NCBI GenBank assembly: GCA_905178155.1
Contig: CAJINV010000003.1
Coordinates: 3,441,600-3,505,599 of the forward strand
Source: Amoebophrya sp. A120
Taxonomy: Eukaryota > Sar > Dinophyceae > Syndiniales > Amoebophryaceae
DNA: 64,000 nucleotides
Direction of reading: 5' to 3'
The translations under genes and the position numbers were made by a program. Position 1 is the stretch's first letter; each line of letters begins with the position of its first letter. Of the stretch, positions 1 through 11,064 are shown one piece after another. Under the pieces are notes generated by a model, which had not been told where the DNA came from, did no database searches, and saw only the letters and a program-made list of their open reading frames with translations.

Positions 1-3000
1 TGGTGCCCGGCAATGCTGCTGGAGCCGCTGAGTTAATATCATCCGCTGTTACTACACTAGCGATGCCGGCAGCTGCCCCCGCTGGTGGAGGAGAAACAAG
101 TTCCGGCGGTGGCGGTATGAATGGACTATCGAGATCCTCAACTTCAACGCGGGGCATGCGCTCGCGCTTGCGAATCGGTCGCTTGTTACCTCCAAAAGCG
201 GCAAGAGCTGCGAGACCCTTCATCTTCAGAAAGGGAGCCGCTTTACCAATCGCTTCTGTTCGTGGCGGAGCATAATTTCGCAAATTCTCTTCGGTGGGTG
301 CTGCCGCAGCAAGAGGTTTTGGAAAAATGTCTTCTTGAGCAGGAGGGCGCGGAGCGCGCGGTTGTTCAATGTCCAAGCGATACGTAACCCACGAACAAGA
401 AGTACCAGCAGGCATGGCCGGATGACTGGCCGCGGGGGCGGCTACACCGTAGTTTATTTTCGACGACGAGGGCTGCGGACTGGCAAAAAGGAAGAACCGT
501 CGGTGCTTACTGGTCGGAAAGCCGAAGTGGATCGCACGGAGAGAGTTCGGGGCCGTGATCATGTTTCGGGGAAACTTTTCTACTGCGTAGGCTTTCTTGG
601 GAACCAGTGCAGCCGCAGCTTTGTCCGCGAGCATTTTCTGTTGCTGGGAAGCCGCCGCCTCAATCGCTAGTGCCAGACTTGTGGCGGACGAAAGATTCAA
701 GAAATTTCCGGGTGCGCTCGCCCGGGCCTCCGCTCGCGCCGCCAGCGCGCTGCCAGGCAGGGGACAGCCCGAGAACGCTCCCTTCCGCCACGCCAGGCCG
801 CGCAAAGCCTCGAATTTGCGGCTCTGCCACTTGGTCCGCCAGCAAGTGTCTAGAATGCCTTCTTTCTCAATGGGGCCGTCTAACCACTCGATTTCGTCTT
901 CCTCGTGCAGCAAGGTTTTCCCGCGTCCCTTGAACACGTACGTGTCGTCATTCAGCTTTTCGTTCAATTCCGGCGGTGGCCAGTCCAGATGATCCGAATT
1001 TTTGATGCGCAGTACCCAATTGGATGGCGGAACGGCTACCTGTGCGGGCACGACGGGCTCCTCTGGAGGAGCACCAACTGTGCCCGCCCCCGCGGCCGTG
1101 TCCTTTTTCTTGCCTCCTTTTTTCCCCTCGGAAGTAGACGACTCGGATTTATTTTGCTCATCTCCCTCTGCCTTTGCGTTGTCTTTTTCGTCACCTTGCT
1201 GACCTCCAGGGATTGCTCCTCCTTCTTCGCGCGGCAACCCGTCCTTGCCAAAGGAAACTTTTTTCTTCTTTTTCGACTTTTTCCCGTCCTCATCCGCTCC
1301 ATCATTGTCGTCCATTTCCGCCGCAACTGCCTTGGGCTTCTCGGCCGAGCCCGGTGGAGCTTCGTTAGTCATGGCCTCCAACTGAGCATCGATACCAACA
1401 GGTTTGCCGTCCCCATCATCTCCGAGGGCAAGCTGTTCGCGGATGTTCTTCAGCTTTCCAACGGCGCCCGAGAACTTTTTCTGCACATTCAGCCCGGTAT
1501 TGGGTTTCTCCAGATCCAGCTTCTCGCAGAGGGCCGTCTCAATGGCCCGCTGCAGGTCGCGAATTTTGCTGACCCGGGCGTCCCAGGTAAAACGATACTT
1601 CGACAGCCATTGAACGTGAGCCTGCGGCTTTGGTGGAGCGGCGACTTTCGGAACAATCTTTGGCAGTGAAGATTTGAAAGTTGTCAACGTCTGCGACATC
1701 ATCTTTTTCTTCTTGGCACTATCCTTTTTCTGCTTCTCCAAGGCGGTCGCTGAATCGTCATCGCTTTTCTTATCATTCCCCCCTGCGGTTCCGCCTTCTT
1801 CGCCAGAATTGTCTTGGGCTCCTGCACCTCGCTTCATGGCGCCTAGAACTCCACCCAGTTTCCGCTTGGCGCGCTTCCAGCTCGCCTTCGCTATGACTTC
1901 GACCGTCGTGGACTGCACTTCAGGCACGCCGGCAAGATCATCTCCCTCTTTTATTTCACCCTCGACGTCGCTGAGTTGTGCTTTCTGTTCCTCTGTAGCA
2001 GTACTCGTTGTTCCGTCGTCTTTACTTTCGCCGTCGCTATCACCAGCCTTGCCGCCCTGCTCAGTACTTTCGCCATCGCGTTTTTTGCTCTTCTTCTTTT
2101 TCTTTTTTTTCTTCTTCTTTTTCGGCTCGCTGTCAGCATCTTGGCCCTCCTTCTTCTTTGCGTCGCCGTCGGGATCTTCATCCCCTCCGTCTTGTGGATT
2201 CTTCTCTTCGTTTTGATGTTCCTTCTCATTGGAGCTTGTTTCTGCCGAGGATGAAGAGGAGCCGTCTTCGTCTCCGGTTGAGCTGCTTCCCGAACCGCTG
2301 CTGCTTTCGTCATCGGAACCGTTTTTCTTTTCACCTGTGGAAGCTGCATCCTTGTCCTCTTTTGCAGCACCAGAGGACGCCGCAGAGCCCGTGCGACTGC
2401 TTGACGCGGCGGAAGACGCCTTCGATTTTTCTGACGTGGCGTCCTCCAAAATTTTCACCTCGCCGCTTTTCCGCACCCAGCGCAGGGCCTTCTCCTCCTG
2501 CTTGCCGTTAAATTTGCCCAGCAACTTGATCTTCGTGGCGGCGGGCACTAAGGTGGTGATGACCACTTCCAACCTGTACTGAAGTCCTCCCAGCCACTCC
2601 GCCTTGCCTTCGAAGCTCTGCCACACCGGGGCGATCGCGCCGCTCTTGCGCCGAATGATCTGCTCCGGGTTCAACAGGTAATAGCCGACCCCGCGGGCAA
2701 AGGTGCGTCCCGTGCGCGGATGTGGCATTTTCGTCTGCTCGATATCACTTTCCACATCAGAATCCGAGGAATCGTAGATTTCGCCCCCCAAGAGGTAGTA
2801 GTCACGAACCACCTTGCGGCGACGCGGCGGGGGAAAAAATTTGGCCATGTTTTGCTCGTCGTCGACATGCTGTTGTACATTACCGCCCTTCAGCGCGCTT
2901 TTGAGCTTCGACATGGACTTCATCATCGTAAAAGCACTGGCCTTGCTAGCGACGGCCGCAACTGCTCCTGCAAACGGATTGGTCGTGCTTGAAGAAGAGA

Positions 3001-6000
3001 GGGTCGTGCTATCTTCTGTGCTCTGAGGGCCGTCCTTCCCGGCGGGCGGAGGAGTAGATGCAGTAGGCAGCACGGATTGATCATGATTTTCCGAAGAGCC
3101 TCCCGTTGCAAAGGTGGTGACTTCGGCGCCCTCCGCAAATCCTACCGACTTGCCCGGGGACTTCCCCTTCATGCGTTTAAACTTCCCCAATGCTCGCATG
3201 GTCGACAAGCCTCCCCCACCCAGCGTCGGCAGTTTCACCGGCGGAGCTGCCGCCGCAACGGCAACGGCAGGCGGCGCTGCCAAAGAACCTTGGTCTCCTC
3301 CTGGTCCACCTGGGACCACCGCAACTGCTTCGGCCGCCGCTCCTCCCGATGTGATCGCCGAAGAGCCCCCTGCCGACGGCGGCCCGTTTGTTATTCCGGG
3401 ACGAACCGGCACCCACAGGCGACGTTCCAGGTCCGCGACGCCGCCCGCGCTCTTTTCGCCGCGCACGCGCACCGGGCGCGTGTCGCGAAAAATCAAGTTG
3501 CGGTCGGGGCAAAACCGGTCGAACCGGCGGCGCCGCGTTCCGCTCAGCGGGAACGTGTTCATCGCCAGAACTTCCCAAAACGTGGCCTCGTCCAACGCCA
3601 AGGCCTGGTCGATTGACACGTTCGGGATGAGACCCTCCTTTAGTAAATTGTTGAACCGAATCATGCCGGTCCAGTCGTCTTTCACGCGGCGGGGGTTGGC
3701 CCAGAGGTGCGTCCGCAGCTTCACCGGATCAAACAGGGCTGTTTTCAGTGTGCACTGCAGCAGAGACGGATTCGGGTCGGGAAACGCGAGCCCCACGACG
3801 CAGTTTTTCGTGTTCGAAGACTGCTTCACGCCGCGCTCCTCGGGGTCGGTGTGCGGAATGTGCTGGATGCCGGCTTTTTGCCGCTTCTGGAGCTCGTCCT
3901 CCGCCAACTCCTCCTTCAGTTTCTCCGAGGCAAACGCCTTGTCCTGCGTTTCGGTCAGAGTCTTGATGGTGTAGCGGAGGAGGCGCTTTTGCTCGGCGGA
4001 GTCCGCACAATACGCCAAGTCCTCCTCCGCCTGTTTCAGCTTCGCCAGCCGTGGCTTTTCCCCTTTGGTCTCCAGCGCGTCGAAGCCGGGAAACTTTCCG
4101 AAGCTCTTCAGGTCGTCCTGGCTGTTCACGTAAAATTCGGGGAATGTCGGGCCCCGCGGAAACGGTTGCCGGTTGGGGTCCTTGCGCTCCTTTTCGAAGA
4201 AGATCGGAAAGGGCGGCCCCAGCTTCTCGATGCTGCAGGTCCGTGGCGACATCGGGTTGTGCTGGGAGAGAAAAGATTCCTCGAAGTGCGGCAGGATGTC
4301 CATTCCGTGCATGGTGATGCGCAAACCCCGAAGGTAGTCACGTGGGAGAAACCGGAGGAGCTTGATGTCAATGTGGCTCGGTAACTCGTGCTCCGCAACG
4401 TGGAATCGCGTCCCGCGGGCGGAACCCGTACTTTCTTCGGAAAGCACGGACCGGACTTCCTCCCGCTGCTGCTGGAATTCAAAATCCTCATTGCGTTTCT
4501 TCTTTTTCTTCCCTTTTTTCTTGCTTGTTTTCGCGGACGAGGCCGCGGGTCCTCCTTGGACCGCCTCCTCGTTTTCGTCGGAAGCTGCGGCACGCGCTGC
4601 TTCCAGTTTTGCCAGGTTCGCCGTGGTCACCTCGTTACGCTGCTGGACCATGGTCTGTTGCTGCTTCACTTTCTTTTTCGTTTCTTTCTTCCAGTCTTCG
4701 CCCCGGGTAGTTTTCCGGCGGACATCCACCGTGTCCTTCTTCTCCAGATCCTCCTTGGCCTTCCAGGAGGCAGTCGGGGCGGTGAGCGCCGCCAAGCCTC
4801 CGACGCCCTTCCGGACGGCCCGGCGCAGGACCGCGGCAGCCGCCACGCCGCCGGCACTGGAGGCGCTCACGGTGGTTTGTCGTGCGGTCTGGCGCTTGTA
4901 AGCGTCCGGGTTGGCGTCGTCCCCGAGCTTCTTCGCCTTTTTTTGCTCCTCTGCGTCCTGCTCCAGCAGGAGGTTTGGCGAATACTCGGGCATGAGCGGG
5001 ATGGGCGATGTCCAGTTGTCCGCTACGCTTTTGCGCTGCAACCAAACCGGCAGCTCCTCCGGGTTTTTCATGAAGCCAAGCGTCTCCTTCTTGGTTCGTC
5101 GCTCCTCCAGCCGTTTCTCCTCCGCTGCCTTCTCCTCTAGCTGGCGCTTGGCCTCCGCCTTTTCCGCGGCCCGCCGTTCGCCGATCTCCTTCTTGTTTCG
5201 ATCTTTGTCGGCACACTCGAGGCTGTAGTCCTGCAGGGCGTAAACGGCTTGGATGGCCTATCAAAAGGAAAAATTTCTCCTCCCCATATCAAAGCGGAAA
5301 TCTGTGATGCAGATTTGTTGTCACAAATCAGCTTTGTCATGCTACACGGGAAAAGATGCGGACTGTAGTGCTCGGTGGCGTGGGCGGTAAGCGTTGCATC
5401 TTCAGCATGATAGGAGGCAGCTGAGAGTGGGAAACAGCATGACAAATTGCCTGCAAACGAGGCCACGAGTGCAGGTCTTGACCTTCTAGCATGACAAGTC
5501 GACTTGTGACCTCAAATACAGCATCACAAGTTTCGTTTTCGATATGGGGAGGGGGGATTTTTCCTTTCGATATGGCCAGTTCCTGGAGCTCCGGAGGAAC
5601 AAACCAGCGCCAGCTGGACACCTTGATATCAAATGTAAAAATGTCTGGGTCTGGAAGATTGCCGGGTTTGTCATGCACGTTGTGCATGACTCCTCAAGTC
5701 TGTGATGCATGCCCTAGCATCACAGATTTTTAAAGGGCTTCCTGATGCCTATTCCGCATGACAAATGCTCTTTCCGTGCTGCAAAATTTGGACTCTCTTT
5801 GCTGCTCATGCAATACAGATTTTTTTAGAATCCAAAATCAGCATGACAAGTTGGATTCTTCCAGACCCAGACATTTTTACAGTTGATACTTGAGCTGCTG
5901 GAACCAGACGGCGTAATCGTGCATGCCCGTGATGAAATTCGCCGGGGGCGCCAAAGGCTGGATTTCTTCTTTCACGAAGTTCCAGTTTTTCACGCCCTTC

Positions 6001-7937
6001 AGATGACTGAGCTGCAGCGACCCCGACGCTGCCGCTGGTAGCACATCCGCACCCATGCTCGGAACGATCGGTAAGTTGGCGCTTTTTGTTCCACGACCGG
6101 GCGACCCCACAGTTGTACATTCCTCGTCGGGTGCATGGTGTTCAATGGATGCGGGACTTCCGTCTATCGCACGCAGCAGCTTCAGGTTACTTGCACCGGA
6201 TGAACTTCTACCCGAAGAGTGCGTGGCTGCTGCCATGTGCTCCAGCACCAGCTGCTTGCTGAACGCTGTTCTACTCGGCTGAAAAACCGACTGTCCCAGC
6301 ATTTTGACGACGTGCAGCGATTGCGAACGCGGCGGATTGAACACCGAGTGAATGATCTCCTCCTCGACAAACAGCGGGCCCAGGTTGTCCTTGATGATTT
6401 GCCGCTGGAGCAGCACCACCTCCGCACAAAAGTGCAGGGACCGCGGCTTCACCGGCGGGCGGCCCAGGCACGCCTTCACCATCTTCAACTGCCCCCAGAT
6501 GTCTTCCCACCGCGTCAAAACGCGCCGCGGCTGTGTCCAGTCCGTCGGGATTGCGAACCGGCGTTGGTCGTACCCGAAGTTCACCACACTACGAATTGGA
6601 TTCTTCTGCAGGTACCGTTGGAGGAACTCGAACTTGTTTTTCCCAAACAAATCCTTCATCCGGCTCTTCAGCTCCGTCGAGGAGAGATTTTCCTCCTTCG
6701 TGTAAGGGTCTTGCCCGATGAAGTCCGGCTTCTTGTTCGGGTCGTCCTGCGCCACTTCCCCGCCCGACCCGAGACTGCCCGCGCCCCCGGCGCTCCCCGG
6801 GTAGGTGCCCGCCGCCATCATGGCCTGGATGCGCTCGTGCTCCTGCTCCAGCTCGATGCGCTGACTGGCGAGCAGCCTCGTCCCGGCCACGTTGCCCAGG
6901 TTCAGGCCCTGCCGATTCAATTCCATCTGTCGGGCGTTCTCGCGTTGGGCCTTTTCGATGCTCGAAATCCCGCCCTCCTCCGCGGCGAAGTTGACGTTGT
7001 CCAGTCCGCTGTCGGAACTCTCCCCGTCCTTGCGCGCGTACGGATCTTCCTCGTCCTCAGGGCCAGCGAGCTGTTCATCCTCGTAGTCCTCCGCGAGTTC
7101 GATGGCCCGAATCCATTTCCGCCGCTCGTGCTCGATCTGCTGGACCTTTTGGAGTCCTTCGGCGTACCACTCGGCGTAGGCCTGCAGCTGCTGCTCCAGC
7201 AGCAGTTCCAACTCTTCGTAGTAGCTCGGATCGCCAAACAACGTGCTGTTCGGCGTGAGCGCGGCCTCCCGCTTTCGCTTCTCGTACTCCCGCTGCTTGG
7301 CCTGTTTGTCCATCCCGGCGAGCGTCGGATCTGTGTTGCGGCGCTTCAGCGAAGTAGACTCCCGGGGCGGGGCAGATTTGTTTTTCTTCTGCGCGGCGTC
7401 GCCCTGCAGCGTCAGGGGAGGCGCAGTGGCGGCCGCGGACGTGCCCATGTCGTACGTGTAAGGGTTCCACTCTAGCAGAGGAGTGTATTCGGCGAGACCC
7501 TGCAACCACCGGAACTCCGGGTCGTTCTGAAGGTGAAACTTGAACATGAGAGGCTCCCGTGGGGAGCTGCCCGGAGGATTAGAAGCGTTATTTTTTCGTG
7601 CATCATTATACGGCACCAATTGATGCTGCTGACTCGTCGTGCCACCTGTCGCGTGCTCCGTTTTTCGTTTGTGAACCAGGTAATTCACCTCCTCGGGCGA
7701 GGTGATTTTTGACTTTCGCTTTCTACGTTCCGCACCCCCAGCATCGCTGCCCGATTCATCGTCACCGGAGTTGTCTTCTTGCCCTCCGGGCTGACAAAGC
7801 ATATCCTCGATCGGCATGACGTTGATCTTGTTCCTGTGAATGATGTTCTTACCGGCCTACTCGCCCGCGTAGTGCATTTTCCAGATACAAGTAAACTCCG
7901 GACCGAGTAATAGCTTCAGAAAATCCGAAGCCATCAT
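1..7937 (-). CDS. Giant unknown protein, 3' end beyond window, interrupted by two introners
   Basis: I do not recognise this protein. The proposed start is the ATG at 7937 (reads MMASDFLKLLLG). A stop at 7860-7858 is removed if 7834-7860 is spliced; otherwise the start is the ATG at 7817. Coding then runs 7833 to about 5881, through a short segment near 5613-5577, and from 5257 to position 1 without a stop, about 2400 residues in all. Conserved-looking blocks include FDIKVSSWRW near the introners, a Lys/Glu-rich coiled stretch just after them (5240-5080), and a globular-looking block at about 4400-3400 with many aromatic residues. These are separated by Pro-, Ala-, Ser- and Glu-rich disordered stretches and a poly-Lys run near 2095-2130. 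Two introners (5259-5572 and 5627-5888) sit 54 nt apart. Size and neighbourhood would suit a structural protein, but the function is unknown. Confidence 0.8.
5259..5572 (-). mobile_element. Introner B: TIR element acting as an intron
   Basis: This is a 314-bp element. On the minus strand it begins TATCGAAAGGAAAAATCC; the reverse complement of its other end begins TATCAAAAGGAAAAATTT. The two ends match at about 42 of 52 positions, which makes them terminal inverted repeats. A 5-bp target-site duplication, GGCCA, lies at 5573-5577 and 5254-5258. Deleting the element plus one copy joins CTG GCC A to TC CAA GCC and keeps the frame (ELAIQAV). A GC-AG intron at 5258-5576 gives exactly this product, with a TTTTGATAG acceptor. 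Internal copies of a motif near GCATNACAAAT occur at 5437, 5489 and 5521, and inverted at 5301 and 5332. Confidence 0.9.
5627..5888 (-). mobile_element. Introner A: TIR element acting as an intron
   Basis: This is a 262-bp element with 32-bp terminal inverted repeats at 5627-5658 and 5857-5888, differing at one position; the inner 25 bp are identical. The ends are TATC and GATA. The 5-bp duplication TCAAG lies at 5889-5893 and 5622-5626. Removing the element plus one copy restores CTC AAG GTG TCC (LKVSSW) in frame. A canonical GT-AG alternative also keeps the frame: donor GTAAAAATG at 5880 and acceptor TCCAG ending at 5614, giving LKYQLWRWF. Internal motif copies of the GCATNACAAAT type lie at 5718, 5757 and 5841, with inverted copies at 5667 and 5699. 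Confidence 0.92.
7834..7860 (-). other. Candidate 27-nt ultrashort intron
   Basis: On the minus strand GTAGGCCGGTAAG...TTCACAG is exactly 27 nt, with GT and AG ends, and contains the in-frame stop TAG. Removing it joins HYAG to ENKINVMPIEDML in the same frame. No upstream alternative for the 5' end is visible. If it is not an intron, translation would start at the ATG at 7817. Confidence 0.45.
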
Positions 7938-8622
7938 GGGTTATCTTTGCCGTTGCGTCATTCTATAATGGTGCACGGATCACGAGCCGGCAAGATCAGA
8001 GTAAGTACTTACGTACACACCTGCTGCATCTGGCGCAGAAGATGCCAGATGGAAGCAAATCTGTTCCTCGACCGGAAAGTGACAAAGAAGTCACCAGGAC
8101 TCCTGATGCAACGCAACTTGACAAGCACCCTATCACATCTCTATTTAGAAGCGGGCTAAAAATATGCATGGGTGAAAGAGCTCTTGACTTCCTGCTGATG
8201 AGATGACAAAGACGTCGAATCATGAGTTTGAACGTGAGAGTATTCGTTAACCGGCATTGCACAACACAGATTCAAAACCGGACAACAGCGACGGATTTGA
8301 ACATGTACGTACGATTTTCGGGACGATGAGACAAACGAAACGATTTGTTTGAGAGACAAGCAGCACGAACTGAACGATACGTGTAGGTGTAGCTGCAACG
8401 AATGACGCTACACCGATGAGCAACAGATAGTAAACACGAGCATAATCGTGGACGTGTCTACAGACGTGGACGAATACTTAAACTGAACATGATGAATGTG
8501 ATGTAGATGCATTTTTTTCATCTAGTTGCACGAGGCGTCAGCGTCTAACTTTGACCGCCAAAACTACCGTGGCATAGTGGCCGAAGTACACACGAAGTAT
8601 CAATCTATTAGTGCTATTTTTT
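7938..8622. other. Intergenic, no gene seen
   Basis: This stretch lies between the start of the unknown giant gene and the stop of the RRM gene. It is more AT-rich than its neighbours and holds only short open frames without recognisable content. I see no inverted repeat or RNA gene in it. It should contain the 3' untranslated region and polyadenylation signals of the RRM gene and the trans- or cis-splicing leader region of the gene at 7937, but I cannot point to a site. Confidence 0.5.
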
Positions 8623-10629
8623 CTAGAAGTTGCGAAGGTTGGTTTTAGCAGCGTCGAAAACGTCGCCGTCTTTGATTTTCCCTGTTTGCAGCAGGTGCAA
8701 GACTTTTTGATTGTCGTCGGTTAAGGGCTTAAAAGTTGACGTATTCGCCAGGAGTCCCAGCTGAGAGGAGGCCATTCGCAGTTGCTGCGTGCGCTTCTCG
8801 CGCTGCTTCTCGTTCCAGGCCTCTTTTTCGAGATCCTTTTGTTCCCGGAGTTTTCGTTTCTCCTCCCGCTCCTTGGCGATGCGCGGTGCGCGTTTCAGCT
8901 GCCGCTTCTCATTGCGGGCTACCTTGAGCTGCTGGCGGACGATGGCCAGTTCATGAAAGGGGGCCCCCTTGTCCGTGGGCCAGGACTGCCGCTGCAGGCG
9001 CCACGGCAGCACGGGCTTGTGGTGCCAAATGGCGTTTACCTTCTTCGTGTACTCCGGCAACTCCATCTTCCCCTTCCGCCAGTACACACTCAACTCCTCT
9101 TCCAGCATCTTGTGCAAGCTGAACTTCGCCCGCGTCAAGACCGACACTCGCTGCTCGGCCGTCAGCATCTTTGCGGAAACGTACCAGCGGCCGTCTTGTA
9201 CTTCTGCGCCAGATGACCTCCTGGCCGTCTCTGGTGAAGATGTGTTGGCCACTTCTGAATGATGTAGTTGCCATCCATTTTCATTTTTCTCTCGCAGAGA
9301 GGAAACCGAAGGAGCGGAAGGCTGATGCTCTGGTGAACAAGACGATGAAAACAGTCCTGTCGCAGACCCGATCCCTGCGAGGCAGCGTCGCTGAAAAGAC
9401 ATCCCACTCTCGTGGTTTACCGTTGGACTGGATAGCGCAAGGCTCTCCCTGTTCTCGCCTCGCATTTCGCTAGCGTCCAGTTGGAAGACGAGAAACAATT
9501 CCGCAAATTCGCGGAAGGTCAGAAACCGTTCCCACGACCCAAACCGGTGGTAGACTGCTTCGTCCGCAATGCTTGTCGTCACGTTTTCGTGCCCGGCAGG
9601 CTTCCGACTCTGCTCCAGCAGCTTCAACTCCACCGCAATGCTGTCTACCGCCAGAGGCGCGGCGCTGGACGAGGACGATGCAGTGGAGGAAGTAGATGAG
9701 AAGGCTCCGCTGTGCCGTGCCTCGCAGGCGGTGTGCAATTGCTCTGCAAGCGACAGCAGCTGGTCGTTGAAATGCTCCCGCTTCTTGATCCAAATGGGGT
9801 CATTCTGCTTGTCATTATCGAGCGATTTCATGTGCACGGTTTTCGCGCATAACGACGCGGGCAGCTTCAGAGGCGAGTGGAGGGCGTCCCAGACGGCCCG
9901 GCGCGTTTCAAATGTCACGTACCCGGTACCGGAGCATTGGTAGGGGTCGTGGGAGTGCGGGAGGCATCTCACCTGCTTCAGGCCACCAAATTTCGAAAAG
10001 AACCGCCGCAACCGCTCCTGCAAGTTTTCCGGCGTCACGCCCATGGGCAAGTTGGACAACTCGATCGTATTTTCTCCATACACGTCGCGGAATTCCAGGC
10101 CCGATTTCGGTTCACTGTTGTACCAGTCAATCTGCTCACCAGTCGTCTTACTCACTTCCGGGTAGTGGTACCGTGATATCTGTTGATCATCTTGATGTTC
10201 TTGGAGGGAGGTTTGTTCACCATTCTCCTCCACTCCGCTCGCGGCTCGTCCTGATGCCCCCTCCGGAGGTCGCTGGTAAGGTATTCGCCAGTGCCACTTG
10301 AAGTTACTGGCGCCGCGCGGCGCTCGGAACCAGCCCCAAATACGGTGCTTCGGGTGTATTCGGTGGTATATGCTCTTGGCAATGAACAGCGGCCTCGAGC
10401 GACGAAATACCCCGCCTGCGGAACCGCACGAGGCGCGGCCCACTACTGCAGCTGGGGACATTCCAATTTTGCTCGCTAGCAGCAAGGACCTCGAGCAGGT
10501 CGGATCAAGCGCCTTCATCATGGGCAATAAACCGGTAGTAAGAGTAGAGCTGGACGACGTACTAGAGCTCACGTGGCAAAAGAGCGAGTCGGAGCATGCT
10601 CGTCGACAAACGTTGTGAAACGCCGACAT
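8623..10629 (-). CDS. RRM-domain RNA-binding protein, probably mitochondrial
   Basis: This is a single-exon gene of 668 aa starting at the ATG at 10629 (MSAFHNVCRRAC); the frame extends upstream only through GTG codons. One RNA recognition motif is visible at about residues 200-270. RNP2 reads IELSNL and RNP1 reads GTGYVTFE, separated by a helix (PENLQERLRRFFSKFG) and a strand, in the usual RRM order. The first ~100 residues are rich in Arg, Ser and hydrophobic residues with almost no acidic ones, which suggests a mitochondrial transit peptide. A basic block containing RIWGWFRAPRG follows. The C-terminal third is strongly charged helix (KEREEKRKLREQKDLEKE) and ends NLRNF. RRM proteins bind single-stranded RNA; the particular RNA and process cannot be read from the sequence. 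An organellar ribosome or RNA-processing role is possible. Confidence 0.85.
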   Translation of the reverse strand: MSAFHNVCRRACSDSLFCHVSSSTSSSSTLTTGLLPMMKALDPTCSRSLLLASKIGMSPAAVVGRASCGSAGGVFRRSRPLFIAKSIYHRIHPKHRIWGWFRAPRGASNFKWHWRIPYQRPPEGASGRAASGVEENGEQTSLQEHQDDQQISRYHYPEVSKTTGEQIDWYNSEPKSGLEFRDVYGENTIELSNLPMGVTPENLQERLRRFFSKFGGLKQVRCLPHSHDPYQCSGTGYVTFETRRAVWDALHSPLKLPASLCAKTVHMKSLDNDKQNDPIWIKKREHFNDQLLSLAEQLHTACEARHSGAFSSTSSTASSSSSAAPLAVDSIAVELKLLEQSRKPAGHENVTTSIADEAVYHRFGSWERFLTFREFAELFLVFQLDASEMRGENRESLALSSPTVNHESGMSFQRRCLAGIGSATGLFSSSCSPEHQPSAPSVSSLREKNENGWQLHHSEVANTSSPETARRSSGAEVQDGRWYVSAKMLTAEQRVSVLTRAKFSLHKMLEEELSVYWRKGKMELPEYTKKVNAIWHHKPVLPWRLQRQSWPTDKGAPFHELAIVRQQLKVARNEKRQLKRAPRIAKEREEKRKLREQKDLEKEAWNEKQREKRTQQLRMASSQLGLLANTSTFKPLTDDNQKVLHLLQTGKIKDGDVFDAAKTNLRNF

Positions 10630-11064
10630 GTTGCTTTTCGCTTGTCCTCTTTTTTTTTCCACGGCCACGCACTGATTTAGATTTTCTTCTCGATGAGAAG
10701 ATTAGTTTGTCATCGGGGGTTCCCGTTGCAATGCAAAATGCGGATTTCTAAGAGACAGTGCGCAGGCGGGGAACTGTCACAGGCGCCTCAAAAATGAACA
10801 TCTCGTCCAGACATCCGCTTGCGCCTGGGCATTGGTAATCATTAATTATCACACCTCCTCCGAGATTTTTGTTTCTTGTTCTACTTGGATCACATATTGT
10901 TGTTGTTTCCTTGTTATTTACTCACGCATTTTTTACTGTGCATGTACCTGTAACTGTATGTTGAAGATATGAAGAGGCAGATGGCAGAAAATGCCTACTT
11001 ACTTGCATTTTTTCGCCTACCACGAAGCACGATTAGATTTAATAGAGGAAGCGCAAACACTGGA
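10630..11064. other. Intergenic, no gene seen
   Basis: This is about 435 nt between the reductase stop and the RRM gene start. It is AT-rich with several T runs. No open frame, RNA gene or repeat could be supported here. Confidence 0.5.

Noticed and set aside
905-1669. Plus-strand frames of 100-420 codons across the window (for example 6219-7475, 43829-45082, 41678-42712)
   Set aside because: They lie opposite well-supported minus-strand coding sequence, have Leu/Arg/Val-rich composition typical of antisense shadows, and show no domain motif.
2090-2130. Poly-Lys/Glu tract as a frameshift or assembly error
   Set aside because: The minus-strand frame stays open on both sides in the same phase, so it is a genuine low-complexity Lys tract.
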